A stretch of DNA of 64,000 nucleotides from Cercis canadensis (GCA_003255065.1 QAOA01001406.1:171090-235089); one strand, 5' to 3'. Positions 1 to 12,752 are shown, numbered from the stretch's first letter. Translations and numbers: made by a program. Notes: generated by a model from the letters alone, not told the origin.

Positions 1-2240
1 AGAGTGAGATTTACTCTCTTTAATTTTTTGACTTATTTTTTATATTATTGTTCTTCACTTAGCTTAATCTATTTATTAATGTATATTTTTAAATTTTATC
101 ATGCGTAAAATTTTATTTTAAATTGTGAATTTTTATATATAAATTTGAATATAATTCTTTTTAAAAAATTTCATAAATTTGTTTGTGAAAAATATATAAA
201 TGGAGAGGAATATCATACTTTGTGTATTTTTAACTTTAACATAATTTAATTACTAAAAAAAAAGTTTTAACATATATTGTTATTTTAAGTGGAATGCTAA
301 CACAATTTTAATTAAATTAGTAGGTCACATTAATACTGTCACACAAGTTGAGAAATGACCAACTTAACAGGTAACCAAAAATAAATACCCACCATTAGAT
401 TTGGCACATAGCACAAGAAATGGTGGTGACTGTGCCACCTAGGATGGGGTTATATAACCCTATATTTTTGCCTGGGGTAAATTAAAGTCCCCCATGTCAT
501 TATATTAAGGATGTGTTTAGCATGGGTTAATAAGAGAGAAAATACTCATCAAATTTTTCACACGTATAAAGAAACAAGTCTCTTGACATAAGAAAAGAAT
601 TATGATTGTGTCTTTTGGCTTTATATAATTCTTGCAAGTTAATCCTAGAGATTTATGTACGGAAAAGAATTATATATGTGAAAATTTTCACTAATAAAAT
701 TTTTCCATCATTACCCTCATTACCAAACACACTGCTAGAGATTTAGGGGTTAAAATCAACTTGGATTTTGAATGAGATGGTAGATCTTAGCAACCGCTAA
801 GCTAACCCCTTGAGGATGGGGGTTTTACTTTTCTAAATTATTTAAGTTATTTTTAAAGTTATTGACTAGAATGGATAACGTAGAACACTTGGCTGCACTT
901 AAAGAACATATAAATGAAGTTCCAACACACACACACACACACAAAGTAGTGTTCAAACCATCAAAATAGGCTTTAAAAACAACCAGAATTTGAGTGGGTT
1001 CTGATAAAATTATTCATTATCTCCTATGATGTAACGCATATTTCCATGTCAACAAAGGATACTTCGGTATTGAATACACTACAAATATAATTGAAATCCG
1101 TATTATATCTGTTTAGATTTTTCTTTACAGACATGTGTTATTATGATTTAAAATTACATTATCAATTATTCAATATGAATCTGAATTTTTCAATTCAACG
1201 TGCGTTATATTTTAAATGGAAAACTAGTTACGCTATTGAAATTTATACCATATCTTAAAGAATGTACCAATTCAAGATAGCTGACTTGTACCAATTCAAG
1301 ATAGCTGACTTCGGTTTATACTTTTAATCTGTTGAGCATCTAGATTCAAATTTTTAATCTGACTTTCTTATGTGACAACGATTACCAAATTAATATATAT
1401 TCGATACTTTGGTTTGAATTTCCCATCACTTCCTCTGATTATTATATTAATTATGGGGTAAAATGTTATTGCATACTTTCTTTCATAGATCATAATATTA
1501 CGAAACTCAGGTAAAATGTTATTATCATTCTGTTAGAGATAAGGATAATTATATTAGCATGGCCATGGGAAATTTTCTTACTTTTGAGAAAGTGATGGAA
1601 AAGTGTCCACTTGCTCCAATGGAAAGGCTTCTACTATGTATGACTGGTCAAGTAGTATAAACTATTACTATATCCAATCTACCTACCTTCCGTAAATGTA
1701 CGTCATTTAGTGGCAATTTGCGGCGCTTCAAAAGTTGAAAATTGTTAAGTTCAAGGGCAAGACTATCCTACAACAGTTACATCTAAGTGATTTTTATACT
1801 GTAATAACTTTAAACTATATTATACAATTAGCATAATTTAAATTTTATTGAATTTATTTAAAAAAAATTCTGTATATACTCAAACATTGATACAGGATAA
1901 AAACCACTTGGATATGATAGTCACACCCAAGTGGTTCAATGTTATGACCTTACTATGGCCCCCCAAATAAATGTTATGATCCTATATAGGTGTTAGGGTT
2001 TACTTTTTTTTTTTTTTTTGTTCATTGAATCATTGGAGGCTACACAATAGGAGGTAGTTTATTCTCTTTAAAAATCTCACCCCACATGCTCCTAGTGAAA
2101 TTTGAACAATTGGTACCTCTACAATAAAATATCAAGTGTTCAACTATTAAAGTGTTTTCTAGAGATATCATGATTTAATCTTTATCAATGGATAGTTTAA
2201 ATATGTTTTACAAAGTCAATGAACCATGTGTGGCCACATA
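1..2240. other. AT-rich intergenic DNA, no gene seen
   Basis: No reading frame with recognisable protein similarity occurs here. The stretch holds a short CA microsatellite near 926-943 and a tandem duplication of about 25 bases around 1262-1310 (unit containing ACCAATTCAAGATAGCTGAC). The remainder is AT-rich plant spacer. Confidence 0.6.
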
Positions 2241-2249
2241 TAAGAATAA

Positions 2250-2619
2250 GAGTAAAACCTATTTTTGGTCCCTGAAAAATTCAACGATGGACAAGTTAGT
2301 CTCCCAAAAATGTTCGCTGACAATTTCGTCCTCAAATTATGGTTTCGTACGACAAATTAGTCCTCGAAAAATTTTCGCTGACAATTTAGTCCTCGAATTA
2401 TGGTTCCGTACGACAAATTAGTCATCAGTTGAGGATTAATTCGATGACTAATTTGTCGTATGAAACCATAATTCGAGGACTAAATTGTCAGCGAATATAA
2501 TTCGAGGACTAATTTGTCGTACGGAACCATAATTCGAGGACGAAATTGTCAGCGAACATTTTTGGAGGACTAACTTGTCAATCACTGAATAATTCAGGGA
2601 CTAAAAAGGGGTTTTACTC
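2250..2619. mobile_element. Foldback MITE with 9-bp target duplication
   Basis: The two ends are long imperfect inverted repeats beginning GAGTAAAACC and ending GGTTTTACTC. The element is a nearly complete hairpin built from repeated units containing GACAAATTAGTC and its complement. Both sides carry the 9-bp direct repeat TAAGAATAA (2241-2249 and 2620-2628). A 9-bp duplication with long inverted repeats suggests Mutator-like non-autonomous DNA transposons. The 77-codon frame across it is a by-product of the repeat. Confidence 0.8.
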
Positions 2620-2719
2620 TAAGAATAATACCTTTCTTATTTTAGTGATGTGATACTTTTATGTTAATTTGGTAATAGTGGATAGAGTTTTATTTTACCC
2701 CAATAATAAATCAAAATTA

Positions 2720-2985
2720 TGTTAGACATAAGACCATTCTTGGCCTTCTCATAATAGTTTAAGGGGTAAAATTGATTCTTGACATTGTAGCATAGCCTAT
2801 TTGTCAAGCGATCATGAGTCCAATCATTAGTAACCCCATTTCTCACAATTAAATTAATTTTTCAGCATAAAGTAAGGTTGGGCTTGTATTTTGTTTATGC
2901 TTGTAGCACAATGGGCTTCCACGTAAGAGCATATTAAATATAAAATTATTCTTGAACATTCTCCTAATAGCACTTTCGATGTGAG
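2720..2985 (+). mobile_element. TRIM-like miniature LTR retrotransposon (degenerate)
   Basis: A 65-base LTR at 2720-2784 begins TGTTAGACATAAG and ends TTCTTGACA. It is followed by about 147 bases of internal DNA, then a second truncated LTR starting at about 2932 (TATTAAATATAAAATTATTC). It matches the TRIM family seen at 20176, 21483, 22230, 30435 and 34230. The primer-binding site is degenerate here. It has no coding capacity. Confidence 0.6.
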
Positions 2986-2993
2986 AGAGTTGN

Positions 2994-3395
2994 ATTCAGG
3001 GACTAAAAAGGGGTTTTACTCTAAGAATAATACCTTTCTTATTTTAGTGATGTGATACTTTTATGTTAATTTGGTAATAGTGGATAGAGTTTTATTTTAC
3101 CCCAATAATAAATCAAAATTATGTTAGACATAAGACCATTCTTGGCCTTCTCATAATAGTTTAAGGGGTAAAATTGATTCTTGACATTGTAGCATAGCCT
3201 ATTTGATCAAGCGATCATGAGTCCAATCATTAGTAACCCCATTTCTCACAATTAAATTAATTTTTCAGCATAAACTAAGGTTGGGCTTGTATTTTGTTTA
3301 TGCTTGTAGCACAATGGGCTTCCACGTAAGAGCATATTAAATATAAAATTATTCTTGAACATTCTCCTAATAGCACTTTCGATGTGAGAGAGTTG
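2994..3395. repeat. Near-identical copy of 2592-2992, probably an assembly overlap
   Basis: Bases after the single N at 2993 repeat the preceding 401 bases with only a few differences (for example TTTGTCAAG versus TTTGATCAAG). The repeat contains the 3' end of the foldback MITE and the TRIM-like element. Direct abutment on a single N suggests two contig ends or haplotypes that were not merged rather than a genuine tandem duplication. Confidence 0.7.
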
Positions 3396-3479
3396 GTTGC
3401 ATGACTAGTTAAAGTCTATATATTAATTATCTTGGAAATTTGAGAAATTCTTTGGTGAATATAATGCATTACTTACATG

Positions 3480-3622
3480 ACAATTAGGAGGTCTGTAAAA
3501 AGATTGGGCAGGAATCAGGATCTCCCAAAAAGGTTAAGATCCCAAGTTCAAATCTGCACTGCCCCATATCCCCATGCTATAGAGTCTAACTCCATCNAAA
3601 AAAAAAAAAAAAAAAAAAAAAA
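3480..3622 (+). mobile_element. SINE-like retroposon with poly-A tail
   Basis: A tRNA-derived SINE pattern is visible: a segment like a polymerase III B box (GATCCCAAGTTCAAATC, about 3538-3554), a short body, then a long poly-A tract from 3596 interrupted by one N. The 5' limit and target duplication are not clear. Similar units occur near 11060, 23530 and 25915. Confidence 0.45.
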
Positions 3623-5110
3623 GAGATTAAAGGGAACATAAATCCACGTGCAAGGTATTACATCGTCTTAGTGCAGAAGTACTGATGCACTTTGTTCACC
3701 TAATATATAACACTATTTTTCTCATAGTTTTTGCTATTGTGGGTATTAAATTTACACCCTATAGTTTTAAGTTCACCCATTTAGGTTGTGTTTAGTACAC
3801 CGTAGTATTTGGTTTTCTTGTAATCTTAAATTATAGGTATAAAATATAAGGGAATTAAGATCAAGTGGTATTTAAAATTTCCTTGTATTTCTTAGCTTTT
3901 GTCCGGGAATTGAATATAGCCCCTGGTTGGAATGGAGTTACGTTGTGCAATATTGAATTACAGTGTGCAATCTAATACTAGAGTATCAAACACCGTAATT
4001 TAACTTCATAATCTAAAGATTACTTAGAATATGAGATTATAGAACGAAGATTATTCTATGCCAAACGACTCCTTAACTCTTTTTTAAAGTGGCTCAAATT
4101 TAATTAAAGGATTATGCAGAATGAGCTGTCCTCAAGAAAGTCCAAGTTTGAATTAGTATTTTGGTTTAATCATTCAACCATCTAATTACAATGAATCTAG
4201 TCATGTCTATTTTCAGTATGTATTTCTTTTGGAATTTGTAAGCATTAAAGTTAGTTAGTATTAGTTACTAGCGCATTTTCTTAGAAGTTGTAAGTTGCAT
4301 TTAATAGCTTATTTTCCTATTCTTGGAGGGTTGTTCCAAGATTATATATTCCAATTTTTGGATTTGTAAAACAGACATTTCAGATTATCAAAAGTAAAGA
4401 CCTGTGGTTGTTTCTTTCTAAGTTATGTATCTCTTGGTGGATTTCTTGAGTGGTGAACTTGTTTTGAACTCTTGGTAAGTTTTTATCTTTAAAATGGCGA
4501 GTTGTAACGTTACCTTACTGATTTATATCCTAAAACGGTATCAATAAGAGCAAAGGTGAGATAAGAGAGCTGAATTTACTTGTCCCAAACGTTGACAAAT
4601 TTGCTTATTTTGAATACTAACTTAATTACTTATCTACAATAACCAAATATTCAACCTCTGTTTTGTTGATGACCCTCGAAAAAGAACATTTTTTGTTGAT
4701 TACTTGGAATACTTGTGTCACAACATTTTATAACGTCAACCCATGTTTGGGATCAACTTTTTTGTCCCTTTAGTTGAAGAAGCAAATCAGTAACCAAAGT
4801 CTAGCTCAATCTCAACAAACTTATGGCTAAATGTTGATTATGAGACAATTTTGACATAAACAACCAACACCAGTTCTTCTCTTCTTTAACAATAGCAAGC
4901 TTTCTATGCCCTAGAAGTCTTGGAGAAATGATAAATGCACAATGTACACCTGCGACAGAATCCAAATCCGACAGAAGAAAACAAGTGGGAACACCTGAAC
5001 TCAGATTTTGGCAGGACAATTGGAAATTTCAGATCAGTAAAAGAAATCAGCTATTTATTGAAATTTCAGATTTGGAAAATGGCTGACAAATTACTTTAAG
5101 CAGTTGCATA

Positions 5111-5240
5111 TAGAGCTGGCAAAATGAGCCCGGCCCAACGAGCTAGCCCTTATAACCTGCACCTAGGGTTGAGCTGGGCCTCTATATAATTGGTCTGAAA
5201 AGAATTGAACCTATTTGGCCCAGCCCGATTGTATAGAGAA
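5111..5240. repeat. hAT-end-like fragment rich in GGCCC motifs
   Basis: The segment starts TAGAGCTGGCAAAATG, resembling the terminal repeat of the hAT element at 8602 (TAGAGCTGGGTAAC), and carries several GCCC/GGGC motifs of the same subterminal type. I could not find a matching target duplication, so it is treated as a remnant. It lies about 200 bases downstream of the OZ gene stop codon. Confidence 0.35.
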
Positions 5241-5434
5241 ACTGTCTGTTAATATTAATGTGAGCGCAGCTTCAAAAGAAGTGTATAAAAACATACTACT
5301 TAAATCTTCTAACTTTCATGGCAGTTCCTTTTACTGACGGAATGCAACAGAATTTGGTCTTGCATGCAAAAATTAGAATCACCTTTCCAAACATGCAATG
5401 CACAAAATTAGATTCAAGCATCCAGAACTTTAAG

Positions 5435-8400
5435 TTACTTGCTTACAGGTGTCCTATTTCTTCCATTCTTACCATTTCCAAACCATTCGTCCATCTCTTC
5501 ATCATCGGTAACATCAAAAATGCTTTTACTATTCTGATTATTATCAGACCAGAACTCATCATCACTTTCGCTTGTCCCCACAAGGCCTTTGCTCCTTCTT
5601 AACATATCTTTTTTCCATTCTTCTCTTTTTTGGGCATTCTTAGACAATTCAGTCTTACCTCCAGAAATGGGAAAATTTTCAAATTGGGAATTATCATTCC
5701 ACGAATTTGAGCAATTTTTGTCTTCAATCACATCGTCCACAAATCTCCATGTATCTGAACCTCTGTTCTGGTTTCTGTCCATCACCCGAGATGATTGGTT
5801 ATCAATATTACCGTTGCTTCTCAAGAGATTCAATTTGCTATTCTTATGGTGATCTTTATCTTCATGTTGAGGTTGAAGAGCAGAATCTGGAACATTTGAT
5901 GCCTTTGGTCGTCTGTGATCACATTTCAGGCAGACCATATTTCTCCTGAAATTGAGGTAGTTGCACCTACACCAACAGGATTCCAATTGCTTCAACACAG
6001 AGAGGCGAGAAAAAGAGTTCAAACAGCTGTAATTTTAGACAATACGACTGAAACAAAAATAAATATGTTCAGAATAACTCACGAGGGACATTCCCACTCC
6101 CCTGGATTAAGCTGCCGCTTTGGAGGATTCTCTTTGCACTGAAAACATCTTGTATTTTTTGCAAAATTTAGGAAGTTGCATCTGCAGAAATCAAAATTAA
6201 TGGTCTTAATTAGTAATAGAAACAGTACTTATATTAAACCATATAATATGAATAGCCATTACTTGTTACATATCCAGTCCCCCTTCTTCAAAGGCAGATG
6301 GTCTTGATCCTCCTGCAATTGCCTTATTCTTTCCTGGAATAAGTCGTTACAACGCAAGCACTTGATATTTCGTGCAAAGTTGAGGAAGTTGCATCTAGCC
6401 AATGAGAATTAAAAACAGGAAATGTAAACAATTGCAGAAGAAAATAGTGCAAAATTCAATAGTACAGTACGGAAATAAAAACTTACTTGGGGCAAAGCCA
6501 GTCACCTTGCTTCATTGGAACTTTTATTTTGCTCTCATCTTCAGGATTGGTATTGACTTGTCTAATTTCAACCTTTCGGGTGTCTGGGAGATTATAATTG
6601 TCCTCTTCAGTCCTGGCCTTTACTAATTCTTTCAGTAGTCTTCTCACTGATTCTTTAACCATTTTATTAAGACATGGCTTGTTTTCCACTGAACCAATTA
6701 TGGGATCAAGCCCATATGTCAAGATAATACGCATAACATCCACTGTCCTTCCACCTTCATCTTCACGTGCTTTCACAAATGCCCTGTCACAGTCTCCCCT
6801 CAAATTGCAGGAGCTGCAAATCTAATTAAAGAACCAGTTCACACAGTTCATGGTTATTTATCAAGGAGCCTTTCAAAGAAAAAAATTGTTGGATATAGAA
6901 AAGTATAAACAAAATGTGAAATACGCAAGCAAGAAAAGTTAAGACAGCAGTAGAAGCTTGCTCACCACATACATTTCCCTCGTCAATGCCCACATGTGCT
7001 CTCAGACGCTTCCCTGAGTTGACAACTTTCCTATCTAGGCTCGGGCATCCACATCCCACAGCAACTTGTATATCTTTCCGAGACAAGAACCTGGCAGCAA
7101 TGGCATTTAAGAAAAATTAAATAGTGCAAAATGATGTCTTCCTCAAAGCAAACTATGGATTAAATAGTTATTGCATAGTGTTATCATTTCCAGTCACAGA
7201 TATTTGCTCTGGATATGGTGGACAGAGAGGGAATTAGGATTCATTAGACAAAAGAATTGATGAAATCAGTAGAAAGGATCTTCCAATTCTAGTATCTAGT
7301 AAAAAATTCCCCTTAAAATATTGTTTACTTCTTGCCTGAACTTCAGCTAGTGAGAATATTATCCCAAAATTCACACCAGGTATGGTATTTTTGAATAATA
7401 ACTTTCGTTTGAGTCTTCATTCCTTTATAATTAATAGCATCATTGCCATTTCCAGCTATATGATATAAAATATCATGCAGATCTCAAGGAATGGCATCAT
7501 ACTCTGAAAGCACTCATTTATGCTCATCCCTTCATTTCAGATCAACATCAATAAACGCCCATTGCACCTGACATGAGGTTGGGGCAGAGGTCTGAAACAC
7601 ACTAGATTCATGTGAATTTGAGCATTGTGAATCGTGAAATTATCCAAAATGCTGCTATGAATCTATTTACAATGTTTCCTTCTAGAACAAGTTCTAAAGC
7701 ATAAACTATGTGAGAAGTCAGTACTAAGCTTATGCACATAATTCTTAAAACTAAAATCTCTCTCTTTATTCTCTTGAACACAGAATTGAAGCATGAATGA
7801 AAAGTCATGGACCTTCCAACAGTTAAACTAAAGATTATAACACCCTCCATCAGTTGTATGTCACAGAATAATAAACTCAAACACCTTGCGTGCACACTCT
7901 AACACGCAAATACCACAATCTACCCTCGTCGATATCAATAAGCAATTTTTTTCTAGACTCAACAAATTTAGAAAATGCAAACCCAAATCAATCCAGACTA
8001 TATGCTCGATAGCAAAATCAGAACCTTGCTACGAAAAGAACCCATTTTTACCTTAAAAGACCATACCGATCACGACCGAAATTCAGACACGCAGTCCTGA
8101 TAATTTTGGACTCCTTAGCACCCAATTGATCATTTCGAAATGGGTTTCCCTCTCCATCAAAGTACCCCCTTTTCAGCAAGCACTCCATTAAATCCACCCA
8201 TTCAGGCCAAGGATGTGAAATCTGAACCACAGAGTGTTCCGCCTTCTTGGGAACATCCATATCTGAAAATTCATCAGGTTCTGAGGTTGATGGAGAAAAT
8301 CTATTCGTGGGTTTTGAAGATTGAAGATCTTCAACCTCTTTTAAGATGAAATCTAGCTTTGAAACAGGAGCAAGGGACTTGGAAAGGCTGTGAAAGAGAG

Positions 8401-8524
8401 AAACGTGTGAGGGGATTTTGAGGATGTTAAGGTGGTTCTTAAGGGTGCGATTGAAAAATCCACGGCTGCTCCGAAAAAATATGTTGTGCATTTTGGAGTG
8501 TGTTGGCGGGAAATTCAGGAACAT
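5435..8524 (-). CDS. RanBP2-type zinc-finger protein, organelle (VAR3/OZ-like)
   Basis: Six coding exons on the minus strand keep frame across GT/AG introns: 8524-8052, 7090-6973, 6821-6487, 6394-6263, 6181-6083 and 5966-5435, giving 562 residues. The N-terminus is basic and serine-rich with phenylalanines and few acidic residues, as in a mitochondrial or plastid transit peptide; a second Met lies at residue 12. The middle carries the conserved family block (CGCPSLDRK, then CSSCNLRGDCDRA). Three RanBP2 zinc fingers follow (W-x-C-x2-C...N...C-x2-C), with cysteines near 307/310/321/324, 351/354/365/368 and 384/387/398/401; each finger is cut by an intron just before its second cysteine. The tail is acidic and asparagine-rich. 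Known relatives (VAR3/OZ1, OZ2) take part in organelle RNA editing, splicing or plastid development. The role here is inferred from family, and mitochondrion versus plastid is undecided. A hAT element sits 78 bases upstream of the start codon. Confidence 0.9.
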
Positions 8525-8601
8525 ACGCTATCCTTCATACCAGAGACTTTCTAAGTCGCAACGGTCTGTTCTTCAGTTGGCGATGGTACCTCAGTTACAT
8601 G

Positions 8602-9695
8602 TAGAGCTGGGTAACGGGCCAGCCCAGCCCATTTAGGGCTGGCCCTATCCAGTCACAGGCCTTATCGGGTTGAGTCAAAATGGTCAAGTTTTAATTTGGC
8701 CAATATCTTTCTAGTCCAACACGGTCTATTTTGAGCTGCGGGCTAAAATGGGCCAGCATTTTTTTTTTAATTTTTTTTTGCCATGTTTATTTTTTCAGAG
8801 AGTATAAGAATATATTCTCTATGAAACATCAAATATTAACATACTTAATTAAAATACAAACTCAAATAGACAAATAATAATAAACTACTAAAGTATCATC
8901 AACCACATATCAATAAAAAAGTATTTAGTACAACAATTTAATCATTTGAGTCTCAAGCCAAAACAAATCTAGCAAATTACTCATGTCCCAAAACACTTGT
9001 ATTTCGAGATAGGCATTTATACAAATGACGCCATAAATAATTTGTTCCACACTTTGTCGGATGTATATGATCAACTTTCTCACAATCCTTACATTTTGCA
9101 CAAGCTCTTAGTAACTCATTCACATCTTTTACATCAACATTTTCAAAATGTTCCCAAATAGTAGGTATTCTAGAGCCATTAGTATCTCTCATAATTTTGA
9201 AGCATAAATAATAATCAAACCAATAGCATCTCCCATAATTCTGAAGCAGACAACATCCTTAGGCCCCCCGCGCTTAGCGCCAACAAGCCAGCGCTTAGCA
9301 CTGGCACCACAGAACTTCCTCAGTCCTCCGGTCATTTACGCAGCGCTCAGCATTGGGAAGTCAGTGCCTAGCGCCAGCGCTCTGGTTCTAAGTTCTAACA
9401 TTGATTTGCATTTCTCTACATAATTAAAAGCAAAAAAACTATATTCTACCAGAGAAAGCATATGAATAATTGACAATGGCAAAATATATCACAATGTGAG
9501 CAAATGGCAATCGAAAGCTAAATTAAAAAAAAAATGCAAATACGGCCAATCGGGCCAGCCCGTTAAAAAATTGATCGGGCCACGGCCTAATCGGGCCTGG
9601 CCAAAGTGGCCCGATTCTAATCGAGCCTATGAATCTAGAACCCAACCCACCATCTTATCAGACCTTAACGAGCTCGGCCCATTATCCCAACTCTA
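8602..9695. mobile_element. hAT-superfamily DNA transposon, defective
   Basis: The element is bounded by perfect 8-bp target duplications GTTACATG (8594-8601 and 9696-9703), the size typical of hAT. Its imperfect terminal inverted repeats are TAGAGCTGGGTAACGGGCC on the left and, read inward from the right, TAGAGTTGGGATAATGGGCC. Subterminal regions are packed with GGGCC/GGCCC motifs. At 1,094 bp it is too short for a full transposase and retains only a BED zinc-finger fragment. A GC-richer block with repeated AGCGC motifs lies near 9266-9385. Confidence 0.88.
8977..9192 (-). pseudogene. hAT transposase N-terminal BED zinc-finger fragment
   Basis: The 71-codon frame shows a BED finger: an aromatic core (PTIWEHFENV), a C-x2-C pair (CAKCKDC), then GTNYLWRHLYKC supplying the His and final Cys. 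BED fingers sit at the N-terminus of hAT transposases and bind the terminal repeats. Here the frame ends soon after the finger and no catalytic or dimerisation region is present within the element, so it cannot transpose on its own. An expressed DNA-binding remnant is possible but unsupported. Confidence 0.7.
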
Positions 9696-9703
9696 GTTAC
9701 ATG

Positions 9704-11381
9704 ACCTATATCTTTTTTTTTCTTTTTTTATCATGTAACAAGGGGAAATATTTTTTTTTTATAAGTGGAAAGATAGAAAATTTTAAAATTGATTTTTTTA
9801 TAATTTAATAATTTGGATTACTTATAATTTGTTAATGTCACATTTTTTTATTGTTTAAATATGCATATTAGCCTAAATTATCCTCATTCAAAAATAAAAA
9901 ATAAATTTAAAATTTGACTAATCATAATATTCTTTCTAACTTTTATTAGTTGTAATTCCATTTTTTAATTAGAAAGAGAATATATAATTAGTCAATTTTT
10001 AAAAAAAATTATTTTTGAATGAAGATAATTTAATCTATATCATATTTAAAGATTTAAGATGGTGTGGCATTAACAAACTGAACTATGGAAATAGTGGCTC
10101 ACATTAGTTTTATTTTATTGAGTATTTAATATATTTTTTTAGTAAACAAAAGTTTAAAATAAAAAGAGATTACCACATTCTAAAGTTAGGATATGTCACA
10201 AGGTTCAACAAGAGCTTATAGTGGTACTTATAGATTGCTTAAACAAAGAAAAACTACTCACAATGGGATTCAAACTTAAACCTTACAAGTGAAGTAATTC
10301 AATATTTACCCACTAAACGAATTCCTATGATGAATATTTAGTATTTTATTATAAAGATCTTTTGTTTAAATTTCATTAGAACTAAATAAAGTAAAATTTT
10401 AGAATGAAATAAAATATTTGTGTTGTTAATTTCAATAAACAAAAACAAAAAACTAATTCGACTTGGAAGAAGAGAACACTTAATAAAGGATATTTTAGAA
10501 AAACAAATAAATAATTGAAAAGAAAGAAATGTAAGTAGACAAATGAGAATGCCAATAGACCCACCCTGTAATCTATCCTATGAAAGTTTTTTCAAAAGTA
10601 TTTCTTATTTTCTTTCTAATTTCAAACAGAATATTGCAACTTCCACTTTTTGTCATAGCATTATTTAACTTTATACTTGTTTTATCGGTAAAGTTAAATT
10701 TTTTAGTTAGAAATATAGAGTATGGATTTTGAACATGTGATCTTACTCTTTTTGAGAGTGCTTGTGTATCTTTATACCTGTCTTTCATACTCTCTCTTCT
10801 TTTCTTTTCTTTTTTTTCATTTAGATAAATAGAATTAAAATTTCTAATTGGGGATATGATGGTATGGAATTGAAACTTAGAATCTCAACCTTTATAGAAA
10901 ATTCCTAGACTAATTGTGTTGTGTATGCTTATATTTTTATTTTTTTTTGCATACTTAATTGAATATGATTGGATCCATTAAAATTGAGAAATGATTTTTT
11001 TTTTTAAAATGAAAACATGATTGTTGAATATAATGATAGGTAATGTGTAAATTTTGATAGTATATTTGGTTGAGTGATCTCTTAAAAGTGTTGAGATCCC
11101 AAGTTTAAATTGCTATTCTCCTATATTCTCAACTAAAAAATTTAACTTCATTTACCTAATGATAAAGAAAAAATGCACATGATTACTACAGGTCTCTATT
11201 TTTAGTACTTTTGACTACAACTTTGGATTTAAACACATAACTCACAAGCTTAAATAATAACATTAGTACTACTTAACTATAAATTTTTGTTGAATGCAAC
11301 ATGTCTCGTACTCTTCTATTTGTATGCAAAAGTTTTATAAATGTTGTCTTTCAACTTTAATTTTGAAAATATGAACACTTA
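9704..11381. other. AT-rich intergenic DNA, no gene seen
   Basis: Only short frames without recognisable similarity are present. A SINE-like B-box segment (GATCCCAAGTTTAAATTGC, near 11094-11112) is the only identifiable repeat. The hAT element's right target duplication marks the left edge and the Harbinger-like element begins at the right edge. Confidence 0.55.
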
Positions 11382-12424
11382 AGGGGGCATTTGGCAATTG
11401 GATTTTTTTTTTTCGTTCCTAAAAATCATGTTTTCTGGGAATAATGATTCCCGAGAATGTTACAAATGTGTTTGGTTAGTCTTAAACATTTCTGAAACAA
11501 TTCCCACATTTGGTTCTAATATAACTTTCTTGGGAATCTTAGTACTTTTTTCAAAATTACCCCTATCTATTTTAAGTCAAAAAAATAAAAATAAAATTAC
11601 TTCCTATAAAAACAAAATCATTCTTGATGATGGTAGTGTACGTTTTTTTTTCTTATAATTTCTATAGTAGACAAAAGGGTGAATTAATGTGTAATCTGGT
11701 GACATCAATTACTTTCATAATTCCCTACCTGGTGATTGCTTCAGTTGGTTGCTTGAGCGAAGGGATGGAAAATTGGGAGATTGGAAGTGCTCCGAAGGAA
11801 GAAATTCTTCTGCTTTTTCATATGAGGTTTCCTTTAATCAGAATTCATGGTAATCATAAAAAATTAGTATGAAGTTTTGATCACTGATTGTGTCAGGGAA
11901 CTGATAAAAATCACAAACGTGCTTTGAATATGATTTGAATTCTGACCTTTCTTCTCTGTTATTTTCTTTCCAAAAAAAAAAAAACTCTTACGAAGCTTAA
12001 TCTTCAATATCTGCTAAGCTAAAATCAGTAAATATTTATTCTACCAGCTCCTCCACTTTCCTGTCCTATTCACTTCTGAAGAGAAGGATTCTAGTGAGAA
12101 AATGTTGAAGTGATTATTTATATCCTTGTATATGAAAAAAAAAAAAGGATAATGTTAGTTGTTAACAATAGCTTTTGTTGGTTATGAATATAAAAATATA
12201 AGAAAGAATTTGTAACCTCTTTTTTTCTATGCATTGTTGATACCAGTGCTCTTGAAACCATACAATAACTGCTATTGGGGTCCTTGTTAGTATTGGATTT
12301 CAATATGATTTCTTGAACCTCTGATTAGTATTGGATTGAAGGTTTACTGAAGGCGTGTGAAGGAAAGAACAATATCTAGCAATGATATGGGGATAAAGGT
12401 CAAATAAGTGGCTGTGTACGTTTT

Positions 12425-12752
12425 TTGCTAGTGAGGGGTCGTCATTTTCATAACCATTCTCATTTTCCTCATCTTCTTCTTCATCCTGATCCTTCCGTTT
12501 TTTGGTCAGCTTTCCATTTTGATATGAATTTCCAGTACCTGCTGACCCTAGTCCATTGCCACTACCAAAATGAGCTTTATCTTGGTTGACGGCATTGTTC
12601 CGATCCTTTGTGTCAAACTTCTTCCTCCTGATTACATGCTACCAAATGTTGTTTAGCTCCTCAATTCGAACAGGTTTCAGCAGATAATCACAAGCACCAT
12701 GAGTTATTCCCTTCATCACCAGCTTCGGATCACCATTTGCAGACAACATTGG
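12425..12752 (-). pseudogene. Type-B response regulator receiver fragment (ARR10/12-like)
   Basis: The minus strand encodes the C-terminal part of a two-component receiver domain, including [20 protein letters not shown] with the conserved Lys-Pro of receiver domains. It continues into an acidic KRKDQDEEEDEENEN linker as in type-B cytokinin response regulators. A TAG stop interrupts the highly conserved stretch after NNIW (a Gln is expected). The phosphoacceptor Asp region and the downstream Myb-like DNA-binding domain are absent from the surroundings. Intact relatives are transcription factors of cytokinin signalling; this copy is a broken fragment. Confidence 0.85.

Noticed and set aside
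5589-6142. Several plus-strand frames over 5.3-6.1 kb
   Set aside because: They are shadows of exons 5 and 6 of the OZ gene, whose minus-strand frame has zinc fingers and splice-compatible borders.
8977-9192. BED-finger frame as a host gene
   Set aside because: It lies wholly within a hAT element with intact target duplications and ends shortly after the finger, so it is a transposase fragment.
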